Part shown: piece by piece, positions 28,808-37,911 of the stretch
How the letters are laid out: the number at the start of each line of letters is the position of its first letter
How positions within the stretch are numbered: position 1 is the stretch's first letter
Assembly: GCA_965220985.1 (NCBI GenBank)
Contig: OZ244854.1
Span: 3,472,001 to 3,536,000 of the forward strand
Direction of reading: 5' to 3'
DNA from: JAPPHA01 sp965220985
GTDB taxonomy: Bacteria > Pseudomonadota > Alphaproteobacteria > Rhodobacterales > Rhodobacteraceae
DNA: 64,000 nt
Position numbers and translations under genes: made by a program
Notes under the pieces: generated by a model
What the model was told of the DNA's origin: nothing
What the model saw: only the letters and a program-made list of their open reading frames with translations
Databases searched by the model: none

Positions 28808-30307
28808 TCACTCCATGACAGGAATGGAGAACGCGGCGCCTTCCTTGATGCCTGACGGCCAGCGGGACGTCACGGTCTTGGTTCGCGTGTAGAACCTGAA
28901 CGCGTCCGGCCCATGCTGGTTGAGGTCTCCGAATGCCGACTTTTTCCAGCCGCCGAAGGTATGGAACGCCAGCGGGACAGGGATCGGAACATTGACCCCG
29001 ACCATGCCGATGTTGATCCGGCTCGCAAAGTCACGAGCTGAATCACCGTCACGCGTGAAGATCGCGGCTCCGTTGCCGTATTCGTTCGACATCGCAAGAT
29101 CGAGCGCCGAATCGTAGTCGTCAGCCCTCACCATCGACAGCACCGGGCCGAATATCTCGGTCTTGTAGATGTCCATGTCGGGTGTCACCCGATCGAAGAG
29201 ATGCGGACCGACAAAGAAACCGTTCTCGTAGCCCTGCAAAGAAAAATCTCGACCGTCGACAACGAGTTCCGCGCCATCATTGACGCCGGACTCGACGAGG
29301 CCGAGCACGCGTTCCTGCGCTTCCTTCGTGATCAACGGACCGTAATCGATGTCTTCACCGGCCGTGTAGGGGCCGACCTTGAGCGCCTCGATTCGAGGGA
29401 CCAGCTTTTCGCGCAACGCTTCTGCGGTTCCGTCACCAACCGGAACGGCCACCGAGACGGCCATGCAGCGTTCTCCAGCCGCTCCGTAGCCTGAGCCGAC
29501 CAGGGCATCCGATGCCTGATCCATGTCGGCGTCCGGCATGATGATCATGTGGTTCTTGGCGCCACCGAAGCACTGGACCCGCTTGCCATTCGCGCTCGCG
29601 CGCGAATAGATGTAGGAAGCGATCGGCGTCGATCCGACGAACCCGACCGCTCCGATGTCATCGTGGTCCAGTATCGCATCGACCGCGACCTTGTCGCCGT
29701 GAACCACCTGAAGAATTCCATCGGGCAATCCTGCTTCGCTCATCAATTCCGCGAGCATCACGGTCACGGAGGGATCACGTTCGGATGGCTTGAGAATGAA
29801 CGCGTTGCCGGCAGCGATCGCGGGGCAGAATTTCCACATCGGGATCATTGCCGGAAAATTGAATGGCGTGATTCCTGCCGTCACGCCAACGGGTTGGCGC
29901 ATCGAGTACATGTCGATGCCCGGTCCTGCGCTGTCCGTGAACTCGCCCTTGAGAAAATGCGGAGCGCCGATGCAGAACTCGGCCACTTCGAGACCTCTCT
30001 GGATGTCGCCGCGCGCGTCCGGAATCGTCTTGCCGTGCTCTCGCGACAGTTCCTCGGCGAGGCGGTCCATGTCCCTGTTCAACAGCGAAACGAATTTCAT
30101 CAGGACTCGCGCGCGTCGTTGGGGGTTGGTGGCCGCCCATGATGGCTGTGCCGCCAGGGCGCCCTTGACTGCGGTGTCCACTTCCTCCGCACTGGCGAGA
30201 GGGGCCCAGGCAATCACCTCGCCCGTCGCCGGGTTGTAGACTTCAGTGGACTTTCCTGACGTGCCGTTGACCAGTGCCCCGTTGATGTAATGTGGGATGT
30301 CGTGCAT
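28808..30307 (-). CDS. mmsA: CoA-acylating methylmalonate-semialdehyde dehydrogenase
   Basis: MmsA converts methylmalonate semialdehyde to propionyl-CoA. The 499-residue aldehyde dehydrogenase has the catalytic cysteine in GAAGERCMAVSVAV, the cofactor loop GFVGSTPIASYIYS and NMYSMRQPVG-type N-terminal features (here DMYSMRQPVGVTAG). ATG 30307 is preceded by GGGAGA. It is the first gene of the minus-strand valine operon, so the promoter should lie in 30308-30500; no regulator gene is adjacent. Confidence 0.95.
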   Translation of the reverse strand: MHDIPHYINGALVNGTSGKSTEVYNPATGEVIAWAPLASAEEVDTAVKGALAAQPSWAATNPQRRARVLMKFVSLLNRDMDRLAEELSREHGKTIPDARGDIQRGLEVAEFCIGAPHFLKGEFTDSAGPGIDMYSMRQPVGVTAGITPFNFPAMIPMWKFCPAIAAGNAFILKPSERDPSVTVMLAELMSEAGLPDGILQVVHGDKVAVDAILDHDDIGAVGFVGSTPIASYIYSRASANGKRVQCFGGAKNHMIIMPDADMDQASDALVGSGYGAAGERCMAVSVAVPVGDGTAEALREKLVPRIEALKVGPYTAGEDIDYGPLITKEAQERVLGLVESGVNDGAELVVDGRDFSLQGYENGFFVGPHLFDRVTPDMDIYKTEIFGPVLSMVRADDYDSALDLAMSNEYGNGAAIFTRDGDSARDFASRINIGMVGVNVPIPVPLAFHTFGGWKKSAFGDLNQHGPDAFRFYTRTKTVTSRWPSGIKEGAAFSIPVME

Positions 30308-30592
30308 CGTATTCTCCCGTTTCGGTCAGGCCGCCGGACTGTTCCGTGGGGCCGCAGACTTGACCAAATATCGCAAATCGTCGCTGCGACGCAATGGCAC
30401 GAAAAGATCGTCTCGGCGCGATGGTGGAAGGGTGGTGATCGGCGGGTTTTCGGCCTTTCATGATCTTAAAATCTGGCGTTCGCGGCCCGGCAATGTCGCG
30501 ACGGTGACATGATTCCGCTTGACCGCACATTGCCAATTTTGTTTTGCGGTCGAGAAATTCAGCATCAGGGCATGCGGGGGAAGGAGCCGTTC

Positions 30593-31096
30593 ATGCGCAC
30601 AGGACTTTATCCAGGGACGTTTGACCCAGTCACCTTCGGTCATGTCGACATTCTCAAACGGGCATGCACCCTTGTCGATCACCTCGTTGTCGGCGTTGCC
30701 ATCAATGCCGACAAGCAGCCTTTGTTTTCGCTCGAAGAACGGGTGGAAATGGTGACCAACGTCTGCCTGAGGATCGCCGAGTCGTCCGAAACGAAGATCA
30801 CTGTTCATCCTTTCGGCAATCTGCTGGTCCAATGCGCTCAGGATGTGTCCGCCAGCCTCATCATTCGGGGGCTTAGGGCTGTTTCGGATTTCGAGTACGA
30901 GTTTCAGATGGTGGGCATGAACCGCGCGCTTGATGCGCGAATCGAGACCGTGTTTCTGATGGCCGAAGCAGAGTATCAATCGATCGCGTCGCGCCTTGTT
31001 AAGGAAATCGCTCGCCTTGGCGGCGACGTCTCCGGTTTCGTGGACGAAGACATTGCCGTCGCGCTTAATGAGCGGCTCATTGAAAACAAAACATAA
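30593..31096 (+). CDS. coaD: Phosphopantetheine adenylyltransferase
   Basis: CoaD makes dephospho-CoA from 4'-phosphopantetheine and ATP. The 167-residue protein begins MRTGLYPGTFDPVTFGHVDI, with the nucleotidyltransferase TxGH-type motif (TFGH), and contains IIRGLRAVSDFEYEFQM and the C-terminal SRLVKEIARLGGDVS. ATG 30593 has GGGAAGGAG upstream, much better than the in-frame ATG at 30509. The 285 bases upstream, shared with divergent mmsA, hold no other gene that I can see. Confidence 0.96.
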   Translation: MRTGLYPGTFDPVTFGHVDILKRACTLVDHLVVGVAINADKQPLFSLEERVEMVTNVCLRIAESSETKITVHPFGNLLVQCAQDVSASLIIRGLRAVSDFEYEFQMVGMNRALDARIETVFLMAEAEYQSIASRLVKEIARLGGDVSGFVDEDIAVALNERLIENKT

Positions 31097-31229
31097 CGCC
31101 CCAGCTCCTCCAATACAAAACACGAAGGACACGAAGTCTTCACCTTGACACTTGGCCTTGTGAGCAATTGAAATCGCATTACTGCAAAGACTCGGTGTGT
31201 GATCAAATTGCGGAAATCTGTGGCAGCGG

Positions 31230-32156
31230 CTAAAAATAGCCTCTTTCAAGTACAACGTCTTCCGCATCGCTTGCCTCATCAGGAAAGCACTCATTCAAAT
31301 GCCAGACAAAACGCTGAAAGCCCTCGAAACTCAGAGGGCTGTTGTCAAGAAACTCGCCATACCATGCCTTTGATTTGCATCGACCCGCTGCGGTGGAAAA
31401 TGATGATCGACGGTTAGAAGCCAATCGTTTAGCGCGACGGAGAACGATCACCTCATCCATCGCGGTGAGCTTTGAGGAAATTGGTGTCATGTCAAGCCAC
31501 TCGCAGAGCAGGACATACTTTGATCCTGACGAAACATGTTTCAGTTCACGAGCAGTTGCAGCCGCTTCTTGGAACATTGTTTTGTCTAGGTTTGTTTTGA
31601 TTTCCGTTGCAAAATAAGAAACATCGACGTCTTGCTCAAAGACATCTCGAGGACTCGAAGGAGTTGTGATTTGAAGACGATGCCGCCTCGTAACCGAAAA
31701 ATCCTGGTCCTTTTTCTTGATGTACACACCACCACTTGAGAGTGAAAGCAGTGGACTCTCGAACGATAGTCCTGCAAAGCTAGATTTCGGCCCACAATCA
31801 AGACCACTTTGTCGGGCAAATCCTGGAACCAAGCGTTCATCAAACAGACGAGGCAGGAATTCTTCCAAAACTGTGTTGTCGAGTTTCAGCTGACCTTTTT
31901 GCCGGTAGAGGAAGTCTTCACTCGACAAGAAAATTAGGTCAAATTCGATGGACTTCTTGTAGTCGTTCAACAGGCCAACCAAGGCACGAAGGAGATCATC
32001 CCCCTCATCTGAAAGTTGGTCCATTTCTGAAACCCAATCACTATAGGTCTCTATCTGGGCCTCAACCCGAGGTCTATCTGCAGCGGGTAGTTTGGCATTC
32101 TCTACAAGTGCGTGCAGTTTGTCACCATGGGCAGTAGGATAAGCTACTTGAACCAT
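31230..32156 (-). CDS. Putative type II restriction endonuclease
   Basis: A 308-residue protein of unassigned family, called from context and a candidate PD-(D/E)XK site: VDVSYFATEIKTNLD followed by a helix with KTMFQEAAATARELK, where Glu-Ile-Lys would be the metal and catalytic residues. Its start ATG at 32156 overlaps the stop of the upstream DNA methyltransferase (TAATG), as in many restriction-modification operons. An earlier in-frame start at 32312 would lie inside the methyltransferase gene and is unlikely. Both genes are A+T-rich relative to coaD and tyrS. A Bpu10I-like relationship came to mind but I cannot confirm it. Confidence 0.6.
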   Translation of the reverse strand: MVQVAYPTAHGDKLHALVENAKLPAADRPRVEAQIETYSDWVSEMDQLSDEGDDLLRALVGLLNDYKKSIEFDLIFLSSEDFLYRQKGQLKLDNTVLEEFLPRLFDERLVPGFARQSGLDCGPKSSFAGLSFESPLLSLSSGGVYIKKKDQDFSVTRRHRLQITTPSSPRDVFEQDVDVSYFATEIKTNLDKTMFQEAAATARELKHVSSGSKYVLLCEWLDMTPISSKLTAMDEVIVLRRAKRLASNRRSSFSTAAGRCKSKAWYGEFLDNSPLSFEGFQRFVWHLNECFPDEASDAEDVVLERGYF

Positions 32157-33400
32157 TAGTCGCACTCCGAGACTAGCTGGGAACTCACAATCATATCGGC
32201 GTTGGCAATTGCGTCTGAGATTTCCCCAGCACGCTCGGACGGGCAATACCTGAGCGCGTTCTGCAATGCTTGTCTCCCTACAGATCGTCCGATTTCGATA
32301 GCGTGACCACATGATTCTTTTGATGGAATGATCGTTAAGACATCCTCATAAATCGCCTCGCCGAATCGGTTCATGAATTTACGCTCATTCCACTCAATCA
32401 ACTTGAGCCCCATTCCCTCGCAAGCAATTGCATTTATCATTTCACCATTTCTGAAGGGTACTGATCGGACATTGGATTCACGGCCCAATATGATGGTCAA
32501 GCCTGCCCCATCCTTTAAGACCCGACCTGCCTCCATGAAGAACTGCGCCATGTCCATGCAATACTGAATTACAGTCATGTACCTGTTTTTTCTAAATTTT
32601 CGATTTGCTCCGATCTCTGACCTTGCTGCGACTAAAGGGGTGTGACCAAGGGCTTCAATTATCGGACGATAGTTCTGGTGATAGTTGAAGACGTTTACAT
32701 AGGGGGGGGATGTGATCAAATGGTCGAACGTTTTCCCTTCGACGTTGATCGAGCGAGCATCACCAACCTTTGCTTCAACTTTCCCGTCAAATGTTGGTAG
32801 CGTCAAGAAAATCGACAAAAAGCGAGCGGCGCTCTTTGCGATCTTGCCACTCAGGGCGATGTGGCTGTCTCCAAATGCAATCAAGAGGAATCCTTCTAGA
32901 GCTACACGTCCGAAACGATCAAGTTGCTTCTGCCTGAGAACTTGCGCGGCATCCAAAGCGGTCACTCTACCTCCTTCCCGACCGGACAGAGTCTTGAGTT
33001 CATTCGAAAAACTGCGGATTTCCTCAGCCCGTTTCCATCTTTCCATCATGTCAAATTTGGTCAACTCGCTGACTCTAGCCAAACATATGGCAGCGGGATT
33101 AACGTCTATGCCCAGCGAATTGATATTGGCCCTAGCCGCCTCATAAAGTACAGTTCCGCTGCCGCAGAACGGATCAAGCACGGCGTCGCCAGCCTTACAG
33201 TGTTTTTCGAGCAGGTATTCAATAAGTTGGGGACTGAACTGGCCGCGCCAAGGCAAAGCACTGGCTCGTTCTTTTTGCCTAATGTCAAGGCGGTGTTGAT
33301 CTTCGCTAGCCTGAACTCGCCTAGCAAATTCAGAGAATTCTAAAGCGCGCTGCGCATCGAATCTGGGTATGTTGGTTTTCTGCATCGTGCTAACATACAT
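32156..33400 (-). CDS. DNA methyltransferase (amino-methyl, N4-cytosine or N6-adenine)
   Basis: A 414-residue protein with SAM-binding motif I LDPFCGSGTVLYEA (about residue 95) and catalytic motif IV TSPPYVNVF (about residue 235). The order I then IV is the alpha/gamma-type order, and SPPY favours exocyclic amino methylation, most often N4-cytosine. LTIILGRES and the C-terminal segment fit the COG0863-like group. It would protect host DNA from the overlapping downstream nuclease. No strong ribosome-binding site is seen at ATG 33400 or ATG 33385. The methyltransferase is translated first, as expected for a safe R-M operon. Confidence 0.8.
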   Translation of the reverse strand: MYVSTMQKTNIPRFDAQRALEFSEFARRVQASEDQHRLDIRQKERASALPWRGQFSPQLIEYLLEKHCKAGDAVLDPFCGSGTVLYEAARANINSLGIDVNPAAICLARVSELTKFDMMERWKRAEEIRSFSNELKTLSGREGGRVTALDAAQVLRQKQLDRFGRVALEGFLLIAFGDSHIALSGKIAKSAARFLSIFLTLPTFDGKVEAKVGDARSINVEGKTFDHLITSPPYVNVFNYHQNYRPIIEALGHTPLVAARSEIGANRKFRKNRYMTVIQYCMDMAQFFMEAGRVLKDGAGLTIILGRESNVRSVPFRNGEMINAIACEGMGLKLIEWNERKFMNRFGEAIYEDVLTIIPSKESCGHAIEIGRSVGRQALQNALRYCPSERAGEISDAIANADMIVSSQLVSECD

Positions 33401-33766
33401 GTTGCGATGGTCGGATCAAGCAATTGCAGTGTGTGTTCTGCCTGATAGTTCAAGCGTTGGGGGCCATCTGCAGCATTCAAGGCAAAACCGCCCTCGAGGT
33501 CTCGTGGAAACGACCCCACGAAAACACAGTGTTTAGCACGGCGACTGCAGACAAGATGAGGTGAACTCGAACTGATCTTGATACACTAAAGACCTTCGGG
33601 AAAGGTCATGGGTGAGGTGCGAAGCAGGGAGCCAATGGCGTTTGATGATTGGCGGATTCGGCCCAATTGTAGGTCTCATTCGAGCTAACTCCAGCCCATT
33701 TGAAGAGACCTGCAGTTCGCTCTCGCCGTACCCGCAGAAATCAAGGCGACGAATTGTCGCGACCGG
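33401..33766. other. A+T-richer intergenic region upstream of the R-M pair
   Basis: About 365 bases between the methyltransferase start and the tyrS stop. It contains a 6-bp hairpin GACCTT/AAGGTC near 33591-33607 and an inverted repeat AGGTCTC (33671-33677) / GAGACCT (33705-33711). A plus-strand frame from 33612 has no recognisable motif. The composition returns to genomic values at about 33.7 kb, so the edge of the acquired segment may lie here. Confidence 0.4.
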
Positions 33767-35071
33767 TCAGTTCACGCCCTCCTCGTCGAGGCAGACACGA
33801 ACGTGGCGTTTCTTGCCTGCCGACAACACGATCCCTTCCGACAATCGGTCACGACTGAGCATGTGACCCGGATCGGACACCTTGACGTGATCGATCTTCG
33901 CGCCACCGCTCTGGATGAGGCGCTTGGCATCCTTTCCTGACTTTGTGAGCCCGCTCTGGACAAATAACCGTGCTGCGGGAAAACCTTCGTTGCCGGCATC
34001 GTCGGCATCAACAAGGCAAACCGGCAATTTCGTGTCCTGGCCCGCGCGTTCATGAGCCGTACCAGCGCCCGACGCGCCGCTGGAACCAAAAAGACCATGC
34101 GCGGCGTCCTCCGCGCTCTGCGCCGCATCGGGACCGAACACCAATGCAGTGGTCTCGGTGGCCAGCTTCACCTTCGCAACGTTCAACTCGGCGCCCTCGA
34201 GCGCCTCCAGCCTGCCGCACTCATCGAGATCGATCTCGGTGAACAGACGCAGAAAGCGACCGGTGTCGGAATCTGCCACATTTCGCCAGAACTGCCAGAA
34301 ATCGAATGCCGAAATGCGGTCGGGGTTCAACCACACGGCGCCTGCCGCCGTCTTTCCCATCTTGCTGCCATCGGCCGTCTGCAACAGTGGTGACGTCAAC
34401 CCGAAAACGTCCTGTCGGTTGATCCGACGGGTCAGATCGACGCCGTTGACGATGTTGCCCCACTGATCGGAACCTCCCATCTGCAGACGACAGTCAAACC
34501 GCTTGTTCAGTTCCATGAAGTCATAGGCCTGCAAGAGCATGTAGTTGAACTCGAGAAACGTCAGCGGTTGCTGGCGGTCGAGCCGTCGCTTGACGGATTC
34601 GAAGGACAGCATGCGGTTGACGGTGAAATGACGCCCGTAATCCCGCAAGAATTCGACATAGTTCAACTGATCGAGCCAGTCGGCGTTGTTCGCCATGATG
34701 GCCCGGTTTCCGCCATCCCCGAATTCGACAAAGGCTTCAAAGACCTGCCGTATCCCATTGATATTTCTGTCAATGGCGTCCGGCGTCAGGAGTTGTCTCG
34801 ACTCGTCTTTCCCCGAGGGATCGCCAATTTTTGTCGTGCCTCCACCCATGAGGACAATCGGGCGATGGCCAGTTTTCTGCAGCCATCTGAGCATCATGAT
34901 CTGGACGAGGGAGCCGACATGCAGACTGTCGGCCGTGGCATCGAACCCGATATAGGCAGACTGCCCGGGTTTCTCCAATACCTCGTCAAGAGCTTCGATG
35001 TCCGTGCAATCCTGGACGAATCCTCTCGTCTTCAAGACGTTGAGAAATTCCGAGCGGGGCTTGAATTTCAT
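33767..35071 (-). CDS. tyrS: Tyrosyl-tRNA synthetase
   Basis: TyrS charges tRNA Tyr. The 434-residue class I enzyme has the HIGH-type motif as HVGSLVQ, GGGTTKIGDPSGK, the tyrosine pocket DQWGNIVNG and the KMSKS-type loop GSKMGKTAAG, followed by a C-terminal S4 RNA-binding domain. I choose ATG 35071 since the 18 residues added by a start at 35125 do not look conserved. It diverges from anmK across 74 bases, a frequent alphaproteobacterial pairing. Confidence 0.97.
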   Translation of the reverse strand: MKFKPRSEFLNVLKTRGFVQDCTDIEALDEVLEKPGQSAYIGFDATADSLHVGSLVQIMMLRWLQKTGHRPIVLMGGGTTKIGDPSGKDESRQLLTPDAIDRNINGIRQVFEAFVEFGDGGNRAIMANNADWLDQLNYVEFLRDYGRHFTVNRMLSFESVKRRLDRQQPLTFLEFNYMLLQAYDFMELNKRFDCRLQMGGSDQWGNIVNGVDLTRRINRQDVFGLTSPLLQTADGSKMGKTAAGAVWLNPDRISAFDFWQFWRNVADSDTGRFLRLFTEIDLDECGRLEALEGAELNVAKVKLATETTALVFGPDAAQSAEDAAHGLFGSSGASGAGTAHERAGQDTKLPVCLVDADDAGNEGFPAARLFVQSGLTKSGKDAKRLIQSGGAKIDHVKVSDPGHMLSRDRLSEGIVLSAGKKRHVRVCLDEEGVN

Positions 35072-35145
35072 GACCGGTTCGTATCCCTTGCCGTCAGCAT
35101 CTGGTCCTATAGACCAGCCCGTCACATGACGAAAGGCCGATCAGG

Positions 35146-36261
35146 ATGGAAGAATTCGAGCCGATCTGGTCGCTTGGCTGCATGTCCGGAACGTCGATGG
35201 ACGGGGTCGATGCCGCTATGGTCCTGACCGATGGCGAGCATATCCACCAGTTGGGAGACCGCGCATATCGATACTACTCGGATGACGAAAAACGCACGAT
35301 TCGCAAAGGCCAGGGGCTCTGGCAAGACGAGTGCCCCGAGACGCTGAAACAGGTCGAAGAGACGGTGCGTCGCGCGCATCTCGAGATCATTACCTGGTTT
35401 GTAGACGGTGCCGATCTCGTCGGTTTCCATGGCCAGACGCTTGCTCATGATCCTGCATCAGGCAGGACGCACCAGGTTGGCAACGGGAAACGCCTAGCCG
35501 AGGAGTCGGGATATCCGGTGGTCTGGGACTTCAGGTCCCAGGACATGGCCAACGGCGGTGAAGGGGCTCCGCTCGCGCCCATTTTTCACTTTGCATTCGC
35601 CAAATGGCTCGGCGAAACAAGACCGGTCGCCATCCTCAACTTGGGCGGTGTTGCAAATATCACATACGTCGACCCAAGCGCTCCGACCCCCGAGACTCCC
35701 GGCGCGCTGGTTGCGTTCGACACGGGCCCGGCAAACGCGCTGGTCAATGACCTGGTGTCCAGTCGTCTGAACGAGGACTACGACACGGATGGGTCGCTTG
35801 CAGCAGCTGGAACAAGCGATCCGGCAATCATCGAGGAAGTACTATCCCGTCCGTATTTCGATCGAGCGCCGCCCAAGTCTCTCGACCGCAACGAATTTGA
35901 AGACGTTCTGGGGCTCGTTTCGTCGCTGAGCGATGCCGACGCCGCAGCGACATTGACGGCATTGACAGCTGCCACAGTCGCTCAGGCGGTCAGCTTCCTG
36001 CCGACAAGAGTGACCCGCTGGCTAGTCGCCGGCGGCGGCGTTCACAACCGGACTCTCATGGCGGAATTGCAGGCAAGAATTGGCGTGCCGGTCATCTCCG
36101 TCGACGATTACCATGTGAATCCCGACATGCTGGAGGCACAGGCATTTGCCTTCTTGGCCGTTCGTTCGATGCGAAACTTTGCCTTGTCGCTTCCGTCCAC
36201 AACAGGCTGCCGGGCTCCCACCGCCGGCGGTCGGCTGGACCTCCCCAGTCAGTCAAGCTGA
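35146..36261 (+). CDS. anmK: Anhydro-N-acetylmuramic acid kinase
   Basis: AnmK phosphorylates and opens 1,6-anhydro-MurNAc during peptidoglycan recycling. The N-terminal ASKHA motif SLGCMSGTSMDGVDAA, GFHGQTLAHDP, LNLGGVANITYV and FDTGPANALVNDLV are all family hallmarks in the correct order, and WLVAGGGVHNRTLM forms part of the ATP site. Its 371 residues are normal. The last 25 residues are an irregular Pro/Ser-rich extension. Confidence 0.95.
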   Translation: MEEFEPIWSLGCMSGTSMDGVDAAMVLTDGEHIHQLGDRAYRYYSDDEKRTIRKGQGLWQDECPETLKQVEETVRRAHLEIITWFVDGADLVGFHGQTLAHDPASGRTHQVGNGKRLAEESGYPVVWDFRSQDMANGGEGAPLAPIFHFAFAKWLGETRPVAILNLGGVANITYVDPSAPTPETPGALVAFDTGPANALVNDLVSSRLNEDYDTDGSLAAAGTSDPAIIEEVLSRPYFDRAPPKSLDRNEFEDVLGLVSSLSDADAAATLTALTAATVAQAVSFLPTRVTRWLVAGGGVHNRTLMAELQARIGVPVISVDDYHVNPDMLEAQAFAFLAVRSMRNFALSLPSTTGCRAPTAGGRLDLPSQSS

Positions 36262-36615
36262 TTTCCGCAAGGCAGACACGCAAAGGTTGAGCAAGATCTC
36301 GGCGCAATTGACCGAGCCAAACCGCGATCACCGAGACTTTCCCCTGATCGGTACTTTCGTCGTCACCTGAAGCCGAGACTTTCCGACGCGCTCAGTCTCA
36401 GGTGCCTGGCAATGGGTTAGGTCACACAGAGCATGCGGCCGAAACGACAGTCATCGCCCTCGCGCCCGGCTTCCGTTTATCACGAAAAAACAGCAATTTG
36501 CGGAGAGTTGGCATACCGGCAGGCACGCACCATGGTCAGGACTTGTCGCTGAACCTGGTACACAAGCACTCGCAGCACGATTGAAACGAAACGCAGCGAC
36601 TCGTGTGGTTCGTGC
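36262..36615. other. Intergenic region between convergent genes
   Basis: About 350 bases between anmK and the minus-strand hydrolase. A 12-base direct repeat CCGAGACTTTCC occurs near 36330 and 36373. No gene, RNA or clear terminator is recognised. Confidence 0.4.
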
Positions 36616-37269
36616 CTATCGCGTCGTCTCGGTCAGTCTCCGGCGAACATATTCGTCGACACATGTCACAAGCGTGCTCATGTTGGGTTCTTCGAAAAAG
36701 TGCCCCGCCGACGCGACGACCTGGTGAGAAATGGTGATGCCCTTCTGTTCGCGGAGTTTGCGGACAAGGTCCTCGATGCTCTCGGGTGGAACCACCTTGT
36801 CGGCTGATCCGTTGATGATCAGCCCGGACGAAGGACACGGCGCCAAGAACGAAAAATCGTACATGTTGGCCGGGGGAGAAACCGAAACGAACCCGGAGAT
36901 TTCCGGGCGTCGCATCAGCAGTTGCATCCCGATCCAGGCGCCAAAGGAGAACCCGGCAACCCAGCAGTGCTTGGAATTCGGATTGAGAGCCTGGAGGTAA
37001 TCGAGCGCTGCTGCCGCGTCCGACAGTTCGCCCACGCCGTCGTCGTAAATTCCTTGAGACCGACCGACACCGCGAAAATTGAACCGCAGGACCGTGAAAC
37101 CCATCCTGAGAAACGTGTAATGGAGATTGTAGACAACCCGATTGTTCATCGTGCCGCCGAACTGGGGATGCGGGTGCAGGATGATACCGAGCGGACTGTC
37201 TTTGTCCTTTTGCGGGTGATAGCGCCCTTCAAGACGCCCTTCAGGACCTTGGAAGATCACTTCCGGCAT
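36616..37269 (-). CDS. Alpha/beta hydrolase (COG2945-like)
   Basis: A 217-residue single-domain hydrolase with the oxyanion block LHPHPQFGGTMNNRVV, the nucleophile elbow GFSFG (Ser), an Asp in NGSADKVVPPE and the catalytic His in ASAGHFF. The substrate is unknown. ATG 37269 has AGGAGA six bases upstream. It diverges from iscR and shares the 180-base region that carries the Irr-like palindrome, so it may respond to iron too. Confidence 0.85.
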   Translation of the reverse strand: MPEVIFQGPEGRLEGRYHPQKDKDSPLGIILHPHPQFGGTMNNRVVYNLHYTFLRMGFTVLRFNFRGVGRSQGIYDDGVGELSDAAAALDYLQALNPNSKHCWVAGFSFGAWIGMQLLMRRPEISGFVSVSPPANMYDFSFLAPCPSSGLIINGSADKVVPPESIEDLVRKLREQKGITISHQVVASAGHFFEEPNMSTLVTCVDEYVRRRLTETTR

Positions 37270-37336
37270 CAATCTCTCCTGCTGTTGTCAGGTGTCCAGA
37301 CGCGAGAGGACAGGTTGACGGTTGTAGGGGAACAAA

Positions 37337-37351
37337 TTAGAATGATTCTAA
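37337..37351. promoter_or_regulatory. Irr/ICE-like operator upstream of iscR-suf
   Basis: TTAGAAT-G-ATTCTAA is a perfect 15-base palindrome. It closely matches the iron control element recognised by Irr in Rhizobiales and Rhodobacterales (TTTAGAA-N3-TTCTAAA type). It lies 99 bases before the iscR start and 67 bases before the divergent hydrolase start. Confidence 0.6.
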
Positions 37352-37449
37352 ATTCTCTATGGCGTCAACCCTTCCCGGAAACATGCCCGTCTAGTGCTTT
37401 CAAAGGCGGTCGTCAACAGGGAATGCCAGGGCAAGCAGGAACGAATGCC

Positions 37450-37911
37450 ATGAAACTGAGCACGCGAGGACGGTACGCGATGGTGGCGCTGGTCGATCTT
37501 GCCGGTGCAGCCCCTGCAACGGCAGTTCCGCTGGCTGAAATCGCCAAGCGGCAGAGCATTTCGTTGCCGTACCTGGAACAGCTGTTCGTGAAGCTGCGTC
37601 GCGCCGGCGTCGTCCACGCGGTTCGTGGGCCAGGAGGCGGCTACCAGCTTGCACGGTCGTGCGATTCGATTCGCGTGTCCGAAATACTGTCTGCCGTCGA
37701 TGAATCGATGGACGCTCTTTCGACCAGTGCGGGACAGTCGGGCGCGGTGTCGGGAACCCGGGCCCAGTCCTTGAGCAACAGGTTCTGGGAAGGCCTGTCG
37801 GCAATGGTCTACGTGCACATGCATCAGACTCGGTTGAGCGACATCACCTCGAACCATCTCGCCCCATGCCCAGCAGTCCCCAACCTCCTTCAGATGGCGG
37901 ACGAATCGTGA
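37450..37911 (+). CDS. iscR: Rrf2-family regulator IscR (cysteine-less cluster loop)
   Basis: A 153-residue transcription regulator that normally senses Fe-S status and controls the isc/suf genes. The N-terminal MKLSTRGRYAMVALVDLA and RGPGGGYQLAR winged-helix/wing segments are classic IscR. The cluster loop that in E. coli carries Cys92, Cys98, Cys104 and His107 here reads STSAGQSGAVSGTRAQSLSN with none of them; only Cys71 and Cys140 exist in the protein. Rhodobacter-type IscR is known to lack the usual ligands, so this is probably real divergence rather than decay. ATG 37450 starts the canonical N-terminus. It overlaps the next gene by four bases. Confidence 0.93.
   Translation: MKLSTRGRYAMVALVDLAGAAPATAVPLAEIAKRQSISLPYLEQLFVKLRRAGVVHAVRGPGGGYQLARSCDSIRVSEILSAVDESMDALSTSAGQSGAVSGTRAQSLSNRFWEGLSAMVYVHMHQTRLSDITSNHLAPCPAVPNLLQMADES

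Noticed and set aside
33655..33760. Possible tRNA fragment or attachment site near the R-M island
   Set aside because: Some T-arm-like bases occur, but no cloverleaf can be drawn and no direct repeat flanks the island.
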